Notes: generated by a model from the sequence alone, not told the origin. DNA of 64,000 bases from Lewinellaceae bacterium (GCA_020636105.1 JACJYL010000002.1:2012001-2076000), one strand, 5' to 3'; counted from the stretch's first letter, positions 16,171 through 25,445 are shown. Program-made: numbers and translations.

Positions 16171-16737
16171 CTAGTCTTTTCGGCTCACCAGCACAAAAGC
16201 CGGCGGGACATTGACGGGAATGAAATCAATCCTGACATTACCAAAAATGCTTTCGTAAGTCTTTTTGAGCATCAGGGAATATTGCATCTGGATAAAAAGC
16301 CCCCCTTTGACGAGGTTCTGGGCACACGTTTTTACAATGTTTTCGGTAACTTCCCTGGACATGGCCACAAAAGGGATGGCGGAAACAATAAAATCGGCTT
16401 TAGGCAAAGAGCGTTTTGTAAGATGTTCGGTAAGATGTTCGGCAGAGTCTTCGATCAGGATCATTCGATCATCCTCTATCTGGTCGCGTATCTTTTCGCA
16501 AAATTTCGGGTTGACTTCAAAAACGAGCAGTTTGGCATCCGGACGCATTTTCCTGAGAATGTGTTTGGTGATGACCCCGTCACCGGCCCCAAGTTCTACA
16601 AGGAGGGTGGCTTTTTCAAAATCCACGGGTTTGATCATGCCCCGGCACAAAAACTTGGAACTGTGGGTCACGGAACCTGTCGTTTTCATACTCCTGATAC
16701 TCTCGCGTAAAAACTGAATCCTTCGCTTCATCGTCAT
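16171..16737 (-). CDS. Phospholipid N-methyltransferase-like SAM-dependent methyltransferase
   Basis: The product has 188 residues, short and single-domain. The SAM-binding motif I is LLVELGAGDGVITKHILRKM, motif II VFEVNPKFCEKIRDQI and motif IV DFIVSAIPFVAMSREV. The 'SaiPf..l' wording at motif IV and the overall size match PmtA-type and related rRNA-dimethylase-like methyltransferases. Phosphatidylethanolamine methylation is the most likely role, but this family is often mis-assigned. No membrane segment is seen; PmtA enzymes bind membranes peripherally by an N-terminal helix, and here residues 1-20 are basic and amphipathic. It is not co-transcribed with the next upstream gene, which lies 278 bp away behind a repeat array. 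Confidence 0.7.
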   Translation of the reverse strand: MTMKRRIQFLRESIRSMKTTGSVTHSSKFLCRGMIKPVDFEKATLLVELGAGDGVITKHILRKMRPDAKLLVFEVNPKFCEKIRDQIEDDRMILIEDSAEHLTEHLTKRSLPKADFIVSAIPFVAMSREVTENIVKTCAQNLVKGGLFIQMQYSLMLKKTYESIFGNVRIDFIPVNVPPAFVLVSRKD

Positions 16738-16951
16738 TTTATTGTAAATGCAAATATAGTTTTTTTCTGGTTACTTGTTGCCGGATTGCCGGGTTTCCCA
16801 AGGTGACATCTAACCAGGAAAGGCATTCCAGACAGGGAAAAGTCGTCGGCTCTGGATGGCATGGTATGCGGTGTTCGTCACCGGACACCTGAAATTCACC
16901 TCCGTCAACGGTTCCTCTAAGGTACTCATAAATTTATTAAGGCGCTAATTA

Positions 16952-17014
16952 AAACAAGTAACCAGTAACAAGTAACAAGTAACCAGCAACAAGAAACCAG
17001 TAACCAGCAACCCA
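16952..17014 (+). repeat. Tandem heptanucleotide array, 8 units plus one degenerate unit
   Basis: Eight 7-bp units (AAACAAG, TAACCAG, TAACAAG and so on) run in phase from 16952 to 17007, followed by CAACCCA to 17014. This is the same family as the arrays at 12968, 38824 and 43874. It ends one base before the stop codon (17016-17018) of the minus-strand SPOR gene, so here it adjoins a 3' end rather than a start. Confidence 0.93.
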
Positions 17015-17015
17015 A

Positions 17016-19184
17016 TCACCCCTTCAGATAATTATCCAGGTCAGGAAAGTTCCCGGCGTTGCGTTTGGCTTCGTTTTTATCGGCTCTTTTACCATTGATA
17101 AAAGGTACTACGTAGGCCCCGCTTTGCCCTTTTCGCTGCATTTCAAGGGCGAATGCTTTTGCAGCTTCGTATTGTTCAAAGGCGCCCAGGGTGTAACGAT
17201 AATAAGCAAAATCAGGGGTTTTTTCGATCATGGGATAAGGCTGTTCATCTAAAACCGGTCGGGTCAGCTCCCTGGTGACGGAGGATATCTGTACTTTGTA
17301 AAAAAGGTCTTTCCCGGTGATCAACCCCGGTGCTTCGGAATGATAAGCCTCGCCGAGAACAGGAACCGTCCCATTTAAATCCGTGTTTTTTGTTCCCACA
17401 AAAGAAAATTCGATCACATAAGGTTTAGTATTTCCGACCTGGCTGCCGTCCAGCGCCCTCATGTAAATAGCCGTCGCAGGGACTCCTTTCGACTGGAGAT
17501 AAGCTGCCGCCTCTTCCCCGTAATTGATCGCCCGGAATAATCGTTGGGGGACGACTCCCGGTTTCATCGTATAAGCTGTAATGATGACGGTTACCCCCGG
17601 ATGATCCAGCAGTAAGGTGGCTATTGGATCAAGGTTTTGTTTTTGAGAATAATCAAGAGACGAACTTCCATCCAAATAAAGCGGGCCATAAGCGGCAACA
17701 GGTTTTTCTTCCGCTGCGGGACGTATTGAGGGGGACATTTGAGCAGGTGGAGGCTCAGGAGTGCTGAGCGGTTCCTCCTTCACAAAACCTGGTGACTGGC
17801 TTATGATTATTGGCTTATCGTACTCCCTGATCTTTTCCGCAGGAGGGGCATAAGCCACCACAGGGGCTTCGACTTCCGGCAGGTATTCCTGGAAATACGC
17901 AATATAAAGATCCCTCTTCCCAAAGCCATCTTTACGGGAAGAAGCCAGGAAAGCGGTAAACCCGTCACGGGTCAACCTGAAACCGGTATCATCCCCGGCG
18001 GAATTGAGAGGAATGCCCATATTGTAAAGCTCGCTCCATCTGGCGGCCTGCTGAACATAAACGGATTTAAAAATATCAAACCCGCCGATGCTCTTTCGGC
18101 TGTCGTTGGAACTGAAATAAAGTGTTTTTCCATCAGGAGCCAGGTAAGGACTCGTTTCATCATAAGCCGTATTGATCGCAGGGCCTAAATTCTGTGCATC
18201 ACTCCAATACCCTTTCAGGAAAACGGACCGGTAAAGGTCATATCCACCATAACCGCCCTGCCGACGGCTGGCAAAGATGAGCAGTGTGTCATTGTATAAA
18301 CAAAGTTCATTATCACCATTGGCAACATCCAAAGGAGCCAGAAAAGGGGTCGAATTCAAGGTGCGGTTATCGATGGTCTTAAAGGTGTCCGCAATGATTT
18401 CCCCACGACGCAAACTCCATCCTTTAAAGTAATACATGACAGAACCTTCTTTATCAAAATCGAGCAATACTTCATTCTGTGGGCTATTGAGCAAAAAGTG
18501 CATGGGAGCCGTATCCGACCATTGTCCGCCAGTCACACTGCAACTGAACATATCGCTCAAAAAGGATCCAAAACGTTCGTCAGCCCTGTTTTGCTCGTCC
18601 CTGGGGCCACCCGCATTGCCATAACGGGAAGAAGAAAAATACAACTTATTGGAAAGGTTTTTGCTGGGCACCGGAGCAAATTCATCCCCTACGGTATTTA
18701 CATACATGCCCAGGTTTTCCACTATGGCCAGTGGTTGCCTGTATTGTACATCAATTCCATTCGCACAGCGCCGAATTTCCTCCCGCACCATTTGTCGGTG
18801 AGGGTGATCCGGCCGAATCGTCCGAAGGTAAAGTTTGTAATAATCGGCGGCTTCATCAAACTTGTGCATGGCATGTAAAACCTTGCCCAGGTAAAGCCAA
18901 CATTCGGGGTAAGGTTCTTTTTTTTCAGCGGTGATCTCCAGTAAATTAGTCAGGGCTAGGTCCAGGTGATTGAGTTGATAATTGCATATAGCGATCAGCA
19001 ACCTGGCTTCTTTATCCAGCCGTGATAACTTCCGGGAACTGTTGAGAATGGACAACGCCTCGGCATATTTTTCATGGTAGAAAAATTCTTTGGCCTCGTT
19101 TAATTTATGTTTGGTGTTTTGAGCATTGGAGACCGGGGGGGCGGCCATCAGCAAGACCAAAACACAGTATAATATTTTTTTCAT
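17016..19184 (-). CDS. Envelope protein with TPR, PD40 propeller, OmpA-like remnant and SPOR domain
   Basis: The product has 722 residues and a signal peptide (MKKILYCVLVLLMAAPPVSN). Residues about 25-140 are TPR-like helices. Residues about 165-430 carry PD40 propeller blades (SPYLAPDGKTLYFSSNDSRKS is the clearest). A Pro-rich linker leads to an OmpA-like segment (about 500-600) in which the usual peptidoglycan-binding NxxLSxxRA region is replaced by LFRAINYGEEAAAYLQSKGV. Residues about 628-705 are a SPOR-like domain (LFYKVQISSVT ... FAYYRYTLGAFEQYEAAKAFA). The order TPR-propeller-OmpA recalls the T9SS-associated PorE, but a C-terminal SPOR is added and the OmpA part looks degenerate. A role at the peptidoglycan/outer membrane is likely. 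Confidence 0.78.
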   Translation of the reverse strand: MKKILYCVLVLLMAAPPVSNAQNTKHKLNEAKEFFYHEKYAEALSILNSSRKLSRLDKEARLLIAICNYQLNHLDLALTNLLEITAEKKEPYPECWLYLGKVLHAMHKFDEAADYYKLYLRTIRPDHPHRQMVREEIRRCANGIDVQYRQPLAIVENLGMYVNTVGDEFAPVPSKNLSNKLYFSSSRYGNAGGPRDEQNRADERFGSFLSDMFSCSVTGGQWSDTAPMHFLLNSPQNEVLLDFDKEGSVMYYFKGWSLRRGEIIADTFKTIDNRTLNSTPFLAPLDVANGDNELCLYNDTLLIFASRRQGGYGGYDLYRSVFLKGYWSDAQNLGPAINTAYDETSPYLAPDGKTLYFSSNDSRKSIGGFDIFKSVYVQQAARWSELYNMGIPLNSAGDDTGFRLTRDGFTAFLASSRKDGFGKRDLYIAYFQEYLPEVEAPVVAYAPPAEKIREYDKPIIISQSPGFVKEEPLSTPEPPPAQMSPSIRPAAEEKPVAAYGPLYLDGSSSLDYSQKQNLDPIATLLLDHPGVTVIITAYTMKPGVVPQRLFRAINYGEEAAAYLQSKGVPATAIYMRALDGSQVGNTKPYVIEFSFVGTKNTDLNGTVPVLGEAYHSEAPGLITGKDLFYKVQISSVTRELTRPVLDEQPYPMIEKTPDFAYYRYTLGAFEQYEAAKAFALEMQRKGQSGAYVVPFINGKRADKNEAKRNAGNFPDLDNYLKG

Positions 19185-19336
19185 GGGTCAATTACTTTTA
19201 AGGGGGCTTTTGAGGACGAACGGCCAACAGTAAACGGTTTGCCGGGGGTATTTTCATATACCGCCGGCCGAAATTGTTTAAAAATAACTATAACCCCTAT
19301 CCAGGAAAGATATTAAACGGGTTGTCAATAGTTTGA

Positions 19337-20659
19337 TTATATAGCCCTATTGGCCTCAAAAGCCTCAAGATAATCGCCCACCTTACGCAGAAAAGATCCG
19401 CCGAGGAATCCGTCGATCACCCTATGATCATAAGACAATGACAAAAACATCATTTGCCTGACCGCAATGAGGTCTCCGTAAGGCGTTTCTACCACTCCTG
19501 GTTTTTTACGGATTGCCCCTACTGCCAGGATTGCAGCCTGTGGCTGGTTGATGATGGGGGTACCCATCACGTTGCCAAAGGTGCCTACATTGGTAAGGGT
19601 AAAAGTACCGCCCTGGATCTCATCAGGCTGCAGTTTATTGATTCTGGCCCGGTTGGCGAGGTCATTGACTGCACGGGTGAGGCCCAGCAGGTTGAGGTTG
19701 TCGGCATTTTTGATCACGGGAACGATGAGGTTACCGGAAGGCAGTGCTGCCGCCATGCCTATGTTGATATTATTTTTACGAATGATATTGTTCCCGTCAA
19801 CGGAAACATTGATCATAGGATAATCGCGAATGGCATTGACCACTGCCTCGATAAAGATAGGGGTGAAGGTGATTTTTTCCCCGTATTTAGCGGCAAATTC
19901 ATCTTTGACCTTTTCCCTCCAGTTAACAATATCCGTCACATCTACCTCTACAAAGGAAGTAACGTGTGGAGAAGTATGTTTCGACATCACCATATGATCG
20001 GCGATCAGGCGGCGCATACGATCCATTTCGATGATCTCGTCCTGTCCTCCCATGGAAACGGCAGGAGGTGATTTTGAAGCGCCGTTGGTGGCAGGAACAG
20101 ACTGAACCTGCGGAACTGCTGCGGGAGCCGTACGGTTTTCGAGATAGGCGATAATGTCTTTTTTAGTCACCCGGCCCTGGGCCCCCGTACCGTTGATCTG
20201 CTCCAGTTCTCCGGCACTGATTTTTTCTTCTTTGGCAATATTACGCACCAGGGGGGAATAAAAACGTCCGGAAGCGGGCGTTTCAGCAAATTCAGCCTTG
20301 GCCGTCATCTGTACCGGCTGAGGTTTAGCTTCCGGCTCTGGTTTAGCGACGGCGACAGCTTCAGCGGGTTGTGGCTTTTCTTCCACGGCCGGGCTTGCCG
20401 CAACATTTACGTCCTCCCCTTCTGTTGCTATAATGGCAATTACCTTTCCGATCTCCACCACATCCTCTACACTATAGAGAATTTCTGCAATGGTTCCACT
20501 AACCGGTGAAGGCACTTCAGAGTCAACTTTATCGGTTGCTATCTCAAGGATCGTCTCATCCTCTTCCACCTTATCTCCCACCTGCTTGACCCATTTGAGA
20601 ATGGTAGCTTCCATGATACTTTCACCCATCTTGGGCATGATTAATTCAACCTTAGCCAT
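19337..20659 (-). CDS. Dihydrolipoamide acyltransferase (E2) of a 2-oxoacid dehydrogenase complex
   Basis: The product has 440 residues. The lipoyl domain (residues 1-75) has the lipoylated Lys in EIATDKVDSEVPSP. An Ala/Pro/Glu-rich linker follows, then a peripheral-subunit-binding domain (about 130-165, FYSPLVRNIAKEEKISAGEL and QGRVTKKDIIAYLE). The catalytic domain (about 205-435) ends with the active-site SYDHRVIDGFLGG. Only one lipoyl domain is present. Whether the complex is pyruvate-, branched-chain- or oxoglutarate-specific cannot be read reliably, so no gene symbol is given. No E1 or E3 gene is in the window. The gene is followed on its 5' side by a small acidic protein gene 96 bp away. 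Confidence 0.9.
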   Translation of the reverse strand: MAKVELIMPKMGESIMEATILKWVKQVGDKVEEDETILEIATDKVDSEVPSPVSGTIAEILYSVEDVVEIGKVIAIIATEGEDVNVAASPAVEEKPQPAEAVAVAKPEPEAKPQPVQMTAKAEFAETPASGRFYSPLVRNIAKEEKISAGELEQINGTGAQGRVTKKDIIAYLENRTAPAAVPQVQSVPATNGASKSPPAVSMGGQDEIIEMDRMRRLIADHMVMSKHTSPHVTSFVEVDVTDIVNWREKVKDEFAAKYGEKITFTPIFIEAVVNAIRDYPMINVSVDGNNIIRKNNINIGMAAALPSGNLIVPVIKNADNLNLLGLTRAVNDLANRARINKLQPDEIQGGTFTLTNVGTFGNVMGTPIINQPQAAILAVGAIRKKPGVVETPYGDLIAVRQMMFLSLSYDHRVIDGFLGGSFLRKVGDYLEAFEANRAI

Positions 20660-20755
20660 AATTGATTTTATTTAGACTGCAAAAATACAGCTATAAACGC
20701 AGAAAATTGAATTTGAGGTTGGTAAACATTTTTCACCCAAATTAAATTTTCTGTT

Positions 20756-20941
20756 TTAATCTTCCTCTTCTTTCAATTTCCTGTCCTCCACATTCTCATC
20801 GAGAAATTTATTGATCTTGTCCATATCAAGGCTGGAGGTGATTTCCCCGAGTGCATTGATCTTTAGTTCAAGACCTTCCAGTTTTGATTTATTTTCGGTA
20901 TTTTCTTCCTTATTCTCTTCGTTTTGTTTCTTTTCGTCCAT
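20756..20941 (-). CDS. Small acidic helical protein
   Basis: The product has 61 residues. It is Glu/Lys/Asn-rich with no hydrophobic helix, starting MDEKKQNEENKEENTENKSK and continuing LEGLELKINALGEITSSLDM, which has a helix-forming hydrophobic spacing. It is probably a cytoplasmic, largely disordered or coiled-coil protein. The frame is supported by an ATG with an AT-rich leader and by the contrast between a charged N-terminus and an amphipathic second half. It has no recognisable family and could be a chance frame. Confidence 0.45.
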   Translation of the reverse strand: MDEKKQNEENKEENTENKSKLEGLELKINALGEITSSLDMDKINKFLDENVEDRKLKEEED

Positions 20942-21192
20942 CTTTTTTTTAGGATAAAGATAAAAAGGATTTGGTAAGTATCTCCATGAAAAAAAAATGG
21001 CTCTTTGACCATTTCCACGGGTTATGTACTAAATTCATGCTCTATTAAAATATATTTCAGCTAGTTGAAAATCGTTGCAAATCATTGTTTTTGAGCAACT
21101 TAAAACCATTTTGAAACCACGAACATTCAACGTAACGGAAAGATCAATGAGCGAAACATTTCCCCACAGGGTTTGTCTAAGAACCAAAAAAT

Positions 21193-22239
21193 TCAATCCT
21201 CCACCTCCAGCACTCTGATTTCTACCCTTCGATTGGCTTCCTGTTCCTTTTCGGAGGTGGCCCGCGGAAAACGCATTTCCCAGTTGCCATAAGCATTATA
21301 AGACAAACGATCGGTGGAAATGCCGTTATCGATCAAATAATTATACACCAGTAAGGCGCGTCTTCTCGACAGGTCATAATCCCAGCTTTGAACAGATACC
21401 GGCGGTTCATTTGGACGATTGATATGGCCGGCAATTTCTATTTTAATATGGTCATTGATCTGGAGGAACTTGAGAATTTTTGGTAACTCCGGTTCGGATT
21501 TTTTCAAAAGAATGGCCTGGTTGCCCACAAAATAAAGGTTTTTGATATCTGCCTTTTCGCCTTCTTTGACAGGAGGCAGCTGTACATTCACCTCCACTTT
21601 TTTGCCCGGTGTCACGCGCATCATCTGTGATTCCAGGAAATAACCCTTCGCCCACACATCAATTCCGATAACCTCTCCTATAGGCACCAGCGATTCAAAA
21701 TGTCCCATTTCGTCGGTACGCAGGGAGTCACTGCTATCCTTGCTGCGCACTACAATATCAGCTTCGACCGCTCCCCCCGTTTCTTTATCGACGATATCGC
21801 CTTCAAGGGGAATCATCTGTTTTATCTTGATGACCTCTATGGTTGCCCTTCTGTTTTTTTGCCGGCCTTCGTCCGTATTATTCCCGGCAACGGGGCGTTT
21901 TTCGCCAAAGACCGACACAATAAGGCTATCTGAAGTTATGCCTCCGGCTTTCAGGAAGGTTATGACGGCAGCGCCCCTCCTTTGAGATAAGGAAAGATTG
22001 TTCTCATCACTCCCTACAGCATCGGTGTGGGCGGTTATTTTGATGTAAAAAGAAGATTGTTCCCTGCAAAAGACAAGGAGTTCGTTCAAAACGGAGTCAG
22101 CGTCGGGGCGGATGTTGTCTTTTCCGAAATCGAAATAAATTTCCGAGGTGTGAATGGTCTGCTCGGTAATCCTTGGGGGCTGACCAAAAATCAGGCCCGC
22201 CATAAGCAAAGCAGCTACCAATAAAGGGATTTTTCTCAT
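21193..22239 (-). CDS. Protein with two OmpA-like domains flanking a regulatory-type beta domain
   Basis: The product has 348 residues with a signal peptide (MRKIPLLVAALLMAGLIFGQ). Residues about 28-135 are a full OmpA-like peptidoglycan-binding domain (IYFDFGKDNIRPDADSVLNE ... ITAHTDAVGSDENNLSLSQRR ... RQKNRRATIEVI). Residues about 145-220 form a CarboxypepD-like beta-sandwich (LEGDIVDKETGGAVEADIVV). Residues about 225-348 are a second OmpA-like domain (IEIAGHINRPNEPP ... DLSRRRALLVYNYLIDNGI ... EANRRVEIRVL). In the second domain the usual Asp-binding HTD reads HIN, so it may not bind peptidoglycan normally. The protein probably sits in the periplasm and bridges or anchors at the cell wall. 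Confidence 0.85.
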   Translation of the reverse strand: MRKIPLLVAALLMAGLIFGQPPRITEQTIHTSEIYFDFGKDNIRPDADSVLNELLVFCREQSSFYIKITAHTDAVGSDENNLSLSQRRGAAVITFLKAGGITSDSLIVSVFGEKRPVAGNNTDEGRQKNRRATIEVIKIKQMIPLEGDIVDKETGGAVEADIVVRSKDSSDSLRTDEMGHFESLVPIGEVIGIDVWAKGYFLESQMMRVTPGKKVEVNVQLPPVKEGEKADIKNLYFVGNQAILLKKSEPELPKILKFLQINDHIKIEIAGHINRPNEPPVSVQSWDYDLSRRRALLVYNYLIDNGISTDRLSYNAYGNWEMRFPRATSEKEQEANRRVEIRVLEVED

Positions 22240-22411
22240 AGTATTGGGTTTCTAGTTCTATGAGTAATAACGGGAGAAAACAGGAAAGTAACTTAGTCAG
22301 AGCCTAAAAACAATGCTGCCAGCTTTGGCTCAAGTGAAGGGTTTACTACCTTCAAGCCATCACATGAGCGGACGATGTAACTCATAACGCCTGAATATCA
22401 AATTAACGACA

Positions 22412-22446
22412 TTGGCCATACAACTCCCCCGAAGTTGTATGGCCAA
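22412..22446 (-). terminator. Perfect 14-bp hairpin after the DUF2271 gene
   Basis: TTGGCCATACAACT at 22412-22425 pairs with AGTTGTATGGCCAA at 22433-22446 around the seven-base loop CCCCCGA. It lies 36 bp after the stop of the minus-strand gene at 22482. No long T tract follows on that strand, so it may be a terminator, an attenuator-like element or an operator. Confidence 0.5.
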
Positions 22447-22481
22447 TACGATACTATTTTAAAAGCGGTTCTTTTACCATC

Positions 22482-23294
22482 TTATTGTACCACCAGCTTT
22501 TTAACCCAGACTGCTTTTTCTGTTCGGATACTCAACAGGTACAGTCCAGCGGGTAGTTGACTAACATCGATCTGGTGTTTGCTGTTTTCCAATTGGGAAT
22601 AAAAGGAATTTTCTTCAAAAACCTGTCCTGAGATGCTGGTAAGCTGCATTTTAAAATTGCCTTTGAAAGGTACCTCTATGTCAACAAATTCTTTAGCAGG
22701 ATTGGGGAACACCGAAAAATCGTTAAGCGAAATATCCGCTGTGGAAGATACGGTTTCTGGAGCCCAGTCCACCACAATATCCTTGTAATTGGTTTGGTCT
22801 GCCGGAGTGAGATGAACCATACTGGTTCCCTTGGTAAAGGTAAAAGAGGCCAGCGGCCCCTGGCCATGTTTTTCCGTAAATTCAACCCGTATGGTGTAAT
22901 CTCCATCCGGGACAATACTTCCGGTTACATCCTTACCATTCCAATTGATGGTATGGGATTGGTGTGAGGAAATAGTGGCGCCCGTTATAGCATCCACTAC
23001 GTTTTGGTTGGTCGCTGCTTTCCAGGTATAAAGGTATTGTTTCCTTGTCTGGGCTCTCAACAAATTGGTAATCACAAAACCATTGGCATCTTCGATCCAT
23101 ACTGCCAAAACATGTCTGGGTGCATAACTGCCGTTTGCAGTAACCGTTCTGACCTGAAAGGTGAGCGAACCGGCGGTGTATAAAACAGGGGGAGCATAAT
23201 CCAGTTTATCAACCATTTGATCACTTGTTCCAAAATTGCTAAAACCAAGCAGACAAATCATTCCAAACAGGAATAGAATAATGTTTTTCATCAT
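22482..23294 (-). CDS. T9SS-secreted DUF2271-like protein
   Basis: The product has 270 residues and a signal peptide (MMKNIILFLFGMICLLGFSN). Residues about 40-175 match the DUF2271 pattern: LTFQVRTVTANGSYAPRHVLAVWIEDANGFVI ... YLYTWKAATNQNVVDAITGATISSHQSHTINWNGKDVTG. The FlgD-like turn VPDGDYTIRVEFTEKHG follows. Residues about 195-270 are a T9SS type A sorting domain (FSVFPNPAKEFVDIEVPF ... AGLYLLSIRTEKAVWVKKLVVQ). DUF2271 proteins are often found near PepSY/FMN-type redox modules in other bacteria, but no such neighbour is here. It is therefore a secreted or surface-linked protein of unknown job. Confidence 0.82.
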   Translation of the reverse strand: MMKNIILFLFGMICLLGFSNFGTSDQMVDKLDYAPPVLYTAGSLTFQVRTVTANGSYAPRHVLAVWIEDANGFVITNLLRAQTRKQYLYTWKAATNQNVVDAITGATISSHQSHTINWNGKDVTGSIVPDGDYTIRVEFTEKHGQGPLASFTFTKGTSMVHLTPADQTNYKDIVVDWAPETVSSTADISLNDFSVFPNPAKEFVDIEVPFKGNFKMQLTSISGQVFEENSFYSQLENSKHQIDVSQLPAGLYLLSIRTEKAVWVKKLVVQ

Positions 23295-23679
23295 TAAAAA
23301 ATTAAAATTAGGTGAAGTAGTTATTGTTTATTACAAACAATGTAGATGTTTTCTTCAATAATCCAAATTATTACCTTGTGAAAACACATTAGCTTACCCC
23401 AGGAAAGTCATACTAATGGGGCACTTTAACCCTATGCCACAAATCAACCGTTACAATTGTTTGAAACCGATATTGGGCATGCTTAAGTAGTGTGCAGCAA
23501 AAAATTAATTCTAATTTTTTGAATAGGTCGGCGTAGCTGAGTCTTCTGGTTTTAATCGTTTAAAATCGTCCTGTTACTACGCACTGGGCAAGCTTAATTT
23601 TATTTAAAGCGATAATTTTTGTTACTCAAAAAAAGGTGTGCAGGGGGGCATGGTTTTAATTGTTGCCTCGGAGGAAAAT
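23295..23679. other. Intergenic stretch, AT-rich, nothing recognised
   Basis: The 385 bp between two minus-strand genes contain AT-rich sequence with several T runs. No hairpin with a T tract, no RNA gene and no plausible reading frame could be identified. Promoter elements for the DUF2271 gene presumably lie in its left half. Confidence 0.5.
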
Positions 23680-24717
23680 TTATTTTCCATCAATAATCCC
23701 CTTTTCCGATAGCAAAATAGCGATCCGCTTTGTCTGTTCAAACTGAGAAAATACAATGATCATAATTACCGTGATCGGCACACTCAGGATCATGCCCACT
23801 ACCCCCCAGACTACTCCCCAGAAAGAAAGGGCCACAATGGTAACCAAAGGACTAATATTCATGGAACTTCCCATCAGGCGGGGTTCCAGGATATTACCCA
23901 CAATGACCTGGATGAGTCCTACAAAAAGTAAAATCATCAGAAAAGGAGTGAGGGTTCCAAATTGCAGCAGGGAAAAAACAGCTGGAAATAATGTTCCAAT
24001 CAGGGAACCAATAGTGGGTATGAAATTCAAAACAAAAATCAAAAAGGCCCAGAATTCAGGAGAGTCGACCCCAATAATTCGCAAAACAATATAACTCAAT
24101 GTCCCGGTTATGACACTCACAAAAGTTTTGAGGCCCAGATAACTGGAAATAGATCTCTCTATTTTGTTGAGCATAACGTAAAGCTTCGAAAAATGTTCTT
24201 CATCGGGAAACAACATTTTTAGCTTATCTCTGAATTTAGCCTCTTCCAGCACCACAAACAAGGTGTAGATCAAAATCATAAAGGTATTGCCGATAATGCT
24301 TGAAAGAGAACTGAATATCGCTCCCAACAACGCTCCAAAATTAAAATCCCCAGCTTTGCCTTTTACATCTTCAATGATATTCAGATCGAATTTTTTGTTG
24401 ATCAGCTGCACCACCGAATCGAAGTTGGCCCCATATTTTTGATAGGACAAGGACAATGCATTGATATTGGAAGAAAGTACCTCCACCAAAATGCCCGCGA
24501 GGATCAAAATTAAGGTCGAAGAAACAAGGGTTTTTAACCAGGAAGGGATTTTGTTTTTAATAAAAGGGACCATGTCAAGGACTGCTTTCATTTGTCTCAT
24601 CACAAACCACAACAATAATCCCATCACAAAAGGAATGATTAGGTTTTGTCCGTAAATAAGGATGATTACGATGGAAATGGAAACGATAAAAAAATTGGCG
24701 GCCTTGTTGAGATTCAT
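23680..24717 (-). CDS. AI-2E family (PerM-like) transporter
   Basis: The product has 345 residues with about eight transmembrane segments. It starts with a helix pair (FFIVSISIVIILIYGQNLI and FVMGLLLWFVMRQM), a third helix (LVSSTLILILAGILVEV), a cytoplasmic or periplasmic middle domain (residues about 95-150), and then a C-terminal helix block. The block holds the signature VLNFIPTIGSLIGTLFP and a last pair GVVWGVVGMILSVPITVIMI. The family includes the E. coli AI-2 exporter TqsA and the Na+/H+ exchangers of halophiles, so the substrate cannot be stated. It stands alone on its strand, 131 bp from the next upstream gene. Confidence 0.88.
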   Translation of the reverse strand: MNLNKAANFFIVSISIVIILIYGQNLIIPFVMGLLLWFVMRQMKAVLDMVPFIKNKIPSWLKTLVSSTLILILAGILVEVLSSNINALSLSYQKYGANFDSVVQLINKKFDLNIIEDVKGKAGDFNFGALLGAIFSSLSSIIGNTFMILIYTLFVVLEEAKFRDKLKMLFPDEEHFSKLYVMLNKIERSISSYLGLKTFVSVITGTLSYIVLRIIGVDSPEFWAFLIFVLNFIPTIGSLIGTLFPAVFSLLQFGTLTPFLMILLFVGLIQVIVGNILEPRLMGSSMNISPLVTIVALSFWGVVWGVVGMILSVPITVIMIIVFSQFEQTKRIAILLSEKGIIDGK

Positions 24718-24848
24718 GCCTGAGTGGGTTTATTTAGGTGATTTTAAATAACTTCCTTCAAAATTGCCTGCTTATTGAAAGGTAAAACACCCCAACCAAT
24801 GCCAAAGACATGGTTCTAAAGTATAAAGGTTCTTTTTTGAATACCTTC

Positions 24849-25328
24849 CTATTGCTCAATTACCTCCGTAATGAAATAATTGGTGTCGCCCTGCCAGGGC
24901 ATAGATTTGTTGATCTCCTTGTATTTCAGGGTCACTTTTTTGCCTTCGAGGGTGCCCATTTTCTCATAAAGGTCCCTGTTTTTCAATGAAAACTCCCAGA
25001 TATTGCCGATCACTCCGGTCTCGTCATCCGTTTTGAATCCCCCGAGGTTTAATTGTCCTTCATACGTTTTGAAGACATACCCTTTTTTGGAAATTTTGAC
25101 CAGGTACCCCGTTCTCGATCCGGTGCTGTACGTCCAGTTGGAATAAACCATATACAACCCGCCGCCGACAACAAGTCCTAAGAAAAGAAAGATAAACAAT
25201 TTGCGAAAAAACCTCTTTGTCTTTTTCATTCCTTTGTTGACGGATTCCTTAAACTGGTCTGTTTTCTCGTCAATGCTGTCGTTGATTTTTTTCTTTCCTT
25301 CTTCGAAATTTTCTTTGATGGAGCTCAT
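24849..25328 (-). CDS. Small single-pass membrane protein, conserved in Bacteroidota
   Basis: The product has 159 residues. Residues 1-40 are charged and amphipathic (KENFEEGKKKINDSIDEKTD and KESVNKGMKKTKRF), followed by one transmembrane helix (LFIFLFLGLVVGGGLYMVYS). A soluble C-terminal domain, probably periplasmic, follows with a characteristic turn-rich pattern (GYLVKISKKGYVFKTYEGQL). I recognise it as the type of protein sometimes mislabelled '6-phosphogluconate dehydrogenase' in automated annotation of this phylum; no dehydrogenase motif is visible. It lies 117 bp downstream of gltX on the same strand. Confidence 0.75.
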   Translation of the reverse strand: MSSIKENFEEGKKKINDSIDEKTDQFKESVNKGMKKTKRFFRKLFIFLFLGLVVGGGLYMVYSNWTYSTGSRTGYLVKISKKGYVFKTYEGQLNLGGFKTDDETGVIGNIWEFSLKNRDLYEKMGTLEGKKVTLKYKEINKSMPWQGDTNYFITEVIEQ

Positions 25329-25445
25329 GGTTGAATGTTTTGTTTTAGCGTAATCTTTGCTTTCTAACCGGATCGACGCAAAGGATTCATAAAATTAATA
25401 AATACCGGCTGAACGGATAATCAAAAATTCAGAATTATTCCCTGT

